Below, in pieces: positions 5,691 to 7,066 of a DNA stretch of 7,066 bases. The position numbers and the translations under genes are program-made. The first letter of the stretch is position 1, and every line of letters begins with the position of its first letter. The notes under the pieces are model-generated. The model did no database searches. It saw only the letters and a program-made list of their open reading frames with translations, and was not told the DNA's origin. Source of the stretch: Pleurocapsa sp. MO_226.B13 (lineage in GTDB: Bacteria; Cyanobacteriota; Cyanobacteriia; Cyanobacteriales; Xenococcaceae); the NCBI GenBank assembly GCA_030064795.1, contig JASJEI010000420.1, positions 1 through 7,066 of the forward strand, in the 5' to 3' direction.

Positions 5691-6917
5691 CTACCTATTG
5701 CCAAGTGTCCGTCTGGGAATCAAAAGGAAATGAAATACCACTAGTATTACTAGCGTTAGTGCTGCTCCCCCGTAGTAAATAGCTGGCATCCCGCCAAACT
5801 GCAAAGCGATCGCCGCTAGAATAGGTCCTAAGGCTCTGCCGAATGCTTGGATACTGACATTCATGGACATAAATCCTGCTCGATAGCCCTCTGGCGCAAA
5901 TTTGGATAACAAAGCTTGAATCGAAGGATAAGCCATCCCTTCTACTGCGCCAATGAGCATACTGGGGATTAAAAGCAGGCTCAACTGGGGAGTGTTGAAA
6001 ATTAGCAATAGCGAAACGGCAAAGATAACCAAAGAGATTTTAATCAGTTTGATTTCTGATAACTTGGTGGCAAACAAACCAACCAATAGAGCAACTAAAG
6101 CTAGAGAAATAGAATTACCAGAAAAGATGATGCCAATTGCCGAGGCTGGAGCTTTCATAACTGATGCTGCCAACACGGGAGTGAAAGTGTAGAACGCACC
6201 AAACTGAATGGCAAATAGACCAATTACCAAAAATAGCAGTCCGATTACCTCGCGGTGCTTAATGCTGTTACCAATATTTTGCACGTAGGTTTTGAGGTTG
6301 ATATTTTCCAGCTTGACAGATTGGGTCGGCAGTTTGAGCTTGAGTAATACAAATACAGCTACAGGAATTGCCAACAAAGAAAGTAGAAAGGGCAGTCGCC
6401 AGTTAATATCTGCCAAACCACCACCGAGGGCAGGGTAGATGGTAGAACCCACGCCGATCGCACTAGCGTTTAAAGCCATAGCGGTAGTGACTCTTTTTCC
6501 CTTGTATAAATCCGAAAGCGAGGAAATCACCATCGCTTCTAAACTTGCTGCTCCCAATCCTTGCAGACATCGCCATTCAACTAGACTGCGAAAATCTTGA
6601 GCGGTAGCACATAAGAGCCCTCCCAAAGCAAATAGTAAGAGAGAAGGAATCAAAATCTGCTTTTTACCAAATCGATCGGCTAAGAAACCAAAAATGGGCG
6701 TGCCGATGGCGACAGGTACTAAGAAAGCCGTGACTATTAATGTGACTTGTTGTGAAGAAACTCCTAAAGCTTGGGCGATCGTTCCCAGAGTGGGATTAAT
6801 ACTAAAAATTGGTAGGATTGCAACCATCGTTACGCTGAGGATAACTCGCAGGTTACGGTCTTGATATACTTTGGTTTGGGTCTTGTGCTGCTGAAATTCT
6901 AAGCTTGGTGTATTCAT
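5691..6917 (-). CDS. MFS transporter, drug:H+ antiporter-like (12 TM)
   Basis: A 408-residue inner-membrane protein of the major facilitator superfamily, the usual length for 12-helix members. Motif A, GFLADRFGKK (77-86), lies between TM2 and TM3. RCLQGLGAA (116-124) marks TM4. ALNASAIGVGSTIYPALGGG (148-167) followed by WRLPF occupies the TM5 position and resembles the antiporter motif C of 12-TM proton-driven exporters. A charged loop at about 195-220 separates the two six-helix halves. Most likely it exports a small molecule using the proton gradient; the substrate cannot be read from the sequence. The first about 22 residues are a polar cytoplasmic tail. ATG at 6917 is the first Met, but no strong Shine-Dalgarno precedes it. 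Upstream are about 95 bp of AT-rich leader and then the octamer repeat array. The porin follows on the same strand, so the two could cooperate across both membranes, but that is inference. Confidence 0.9.
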   Translation of the reverse strand: MNTPSLEFQQHKTQTKVYQDRNLRVILSVTMVAILPIFSINPTLGTIAQALGVSSQQVTLIVTAFLVPVAIGTPIFGFLADRFGKKQILIPSLLLFALGGLLCATAQDFRSLVEWRCLQGLGAASLEAMVISSLSDLYKGKRVTTAMALNASAIGVGSTIYPALGGGLADINWRLPFLLSLLAIPVAVFVLLKLKLPTQSVKLENINLKTYVQNIGNSIKHREVIGLLFLVIGLFAIQFGAFYTFTPVLAASVMKAPASAIGIIFSGNSISLALVALLVGLFATKLSEIKLIKISLVIFAVSLLLIFNTPQLSLLLIPSMLIGAVEGMAYPSIQALLSKFAPEGYRAGFMSMNVSIQAFGRALGPILAAIALQFGGMPAIYYGGAALTLVILVVFHFLLIPRRTLGNR

Positions 6918-7011
6918 GAGTTTTAAGCAATAAACTAACTATTGAATAAGTAATTAACAGCAAGTAGAGCTTATGCAGTTTTTGTTCGACTTGGAGACGG
7001 GATAGAAAGAT

Positions 7012-7066
7012 GGGAGATAGGGAGATGGGGAGATAGGGAGATGGGGAGATAGGGAGATAGGGAGAT
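7012..7066 (+). repeat. Octamer tandem repeat GGGAGATR, at least 6.9 units, runs off right edge
   Basis: Consecutive 8-base units from 7012: GGGAGATA, GGGAGATG, GGGAGATA, GGGAGATG, GGGAGATA, GGGAGATA, then GGGAGAT at the window edge. Units alternate between A and G in the last position before the pattern breaks. A degenerate lead-in (GGAGACGGGATAGAAAGAT) precedes it. A period of 8 argues against coding. Runs of three or four G every 8 bases with 5-nt spacers could form G-quadruplexes. The array lies about 95 bp upstream of the MFS gene. Such G-rich short arrays are frequent between cyanobacterial genes. Confidence 0.93.

Noticed and set aside
5953..6192. 79-codon plus-strand open frame
   Set aside because: Antisense shadow of the MFS transporter.
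7012..7066. Octamer array as a repetitive coding sequence
   Set aside because: An 8-base period shifts frame every unit. Translations of such arrays are annotation artefacts, and there is no start signal.

Overview
The window looks like chromosomal DNA of a cyanobacterium. The palindrome GCGATCGC (HIP1) occurs seven times in about 7 kb (starting at 1403, 1797, 3303, 3587, 4354, 5236 and 5806). There is an SLH-domain/OprB-type porin of the kind found in cyanobacterial outer membranes, and the intergenic DNA is AT-rich with a G-rich octamer tandem repeat. Genus cannot be assigned from the sequence.

Layout. (1) 1-1130, minus strand: the first 376 codons of a surface or secreted protein with a calcium-binding RTX (hemolysin-type) repeat block; its C-terminus lies beyond the left edge. 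(2) 1131-1514: AT-rich DNA without a gene, holding a 24-bp AT palindrome upstream of the RTX gene and a GC-richer inverted-repeat patch. (3) 1515-2536: what I interpret as a 1.0-kb, internally deleted Tn3-family transposon. It has imperfect terminal inverted repeats, a four-site array resembling a TnpI-type (tyrosine recombinase) resolution site, and only the C-terminal fifth of the transposase, which is itself frameshifted. (4) 2537-2673, minus strand: the N-terminal remnant of a plasmid pRiA4b ORF-3-like gene, cut off where the transposon's right end begins. (5) 2756-6917: three intact genes, all on the minus strand. In transcription order they are an MFS efflux-type transporter, an SLH/OprB iron-uptake-type porin, and trpD. 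The porin stop and trpD start are 26 bp apart, so they may share a transcript. (6) 7012-7066: an octamer tandem repeat (GGGAGATR) running off the right edge.

The intact genes do not form one obvious pathway: trpD is tryptophan biosynthesis, while the porin and MFS protein handle outer- and inner-membrane transport. The most interesting stretch is 1471-2541. Four copies of the 12-mer ATGTCTGCTAAT are arranged as an inverted pair with a 6-bp centre followed by two direct copies. This is the architecture known for the TnpI resolution sites of Bacillus Tn4430/Tn5401, but here it sits beside a cyanobacterial Tn3 transposase remnant. No recombinase gene remains in the window.
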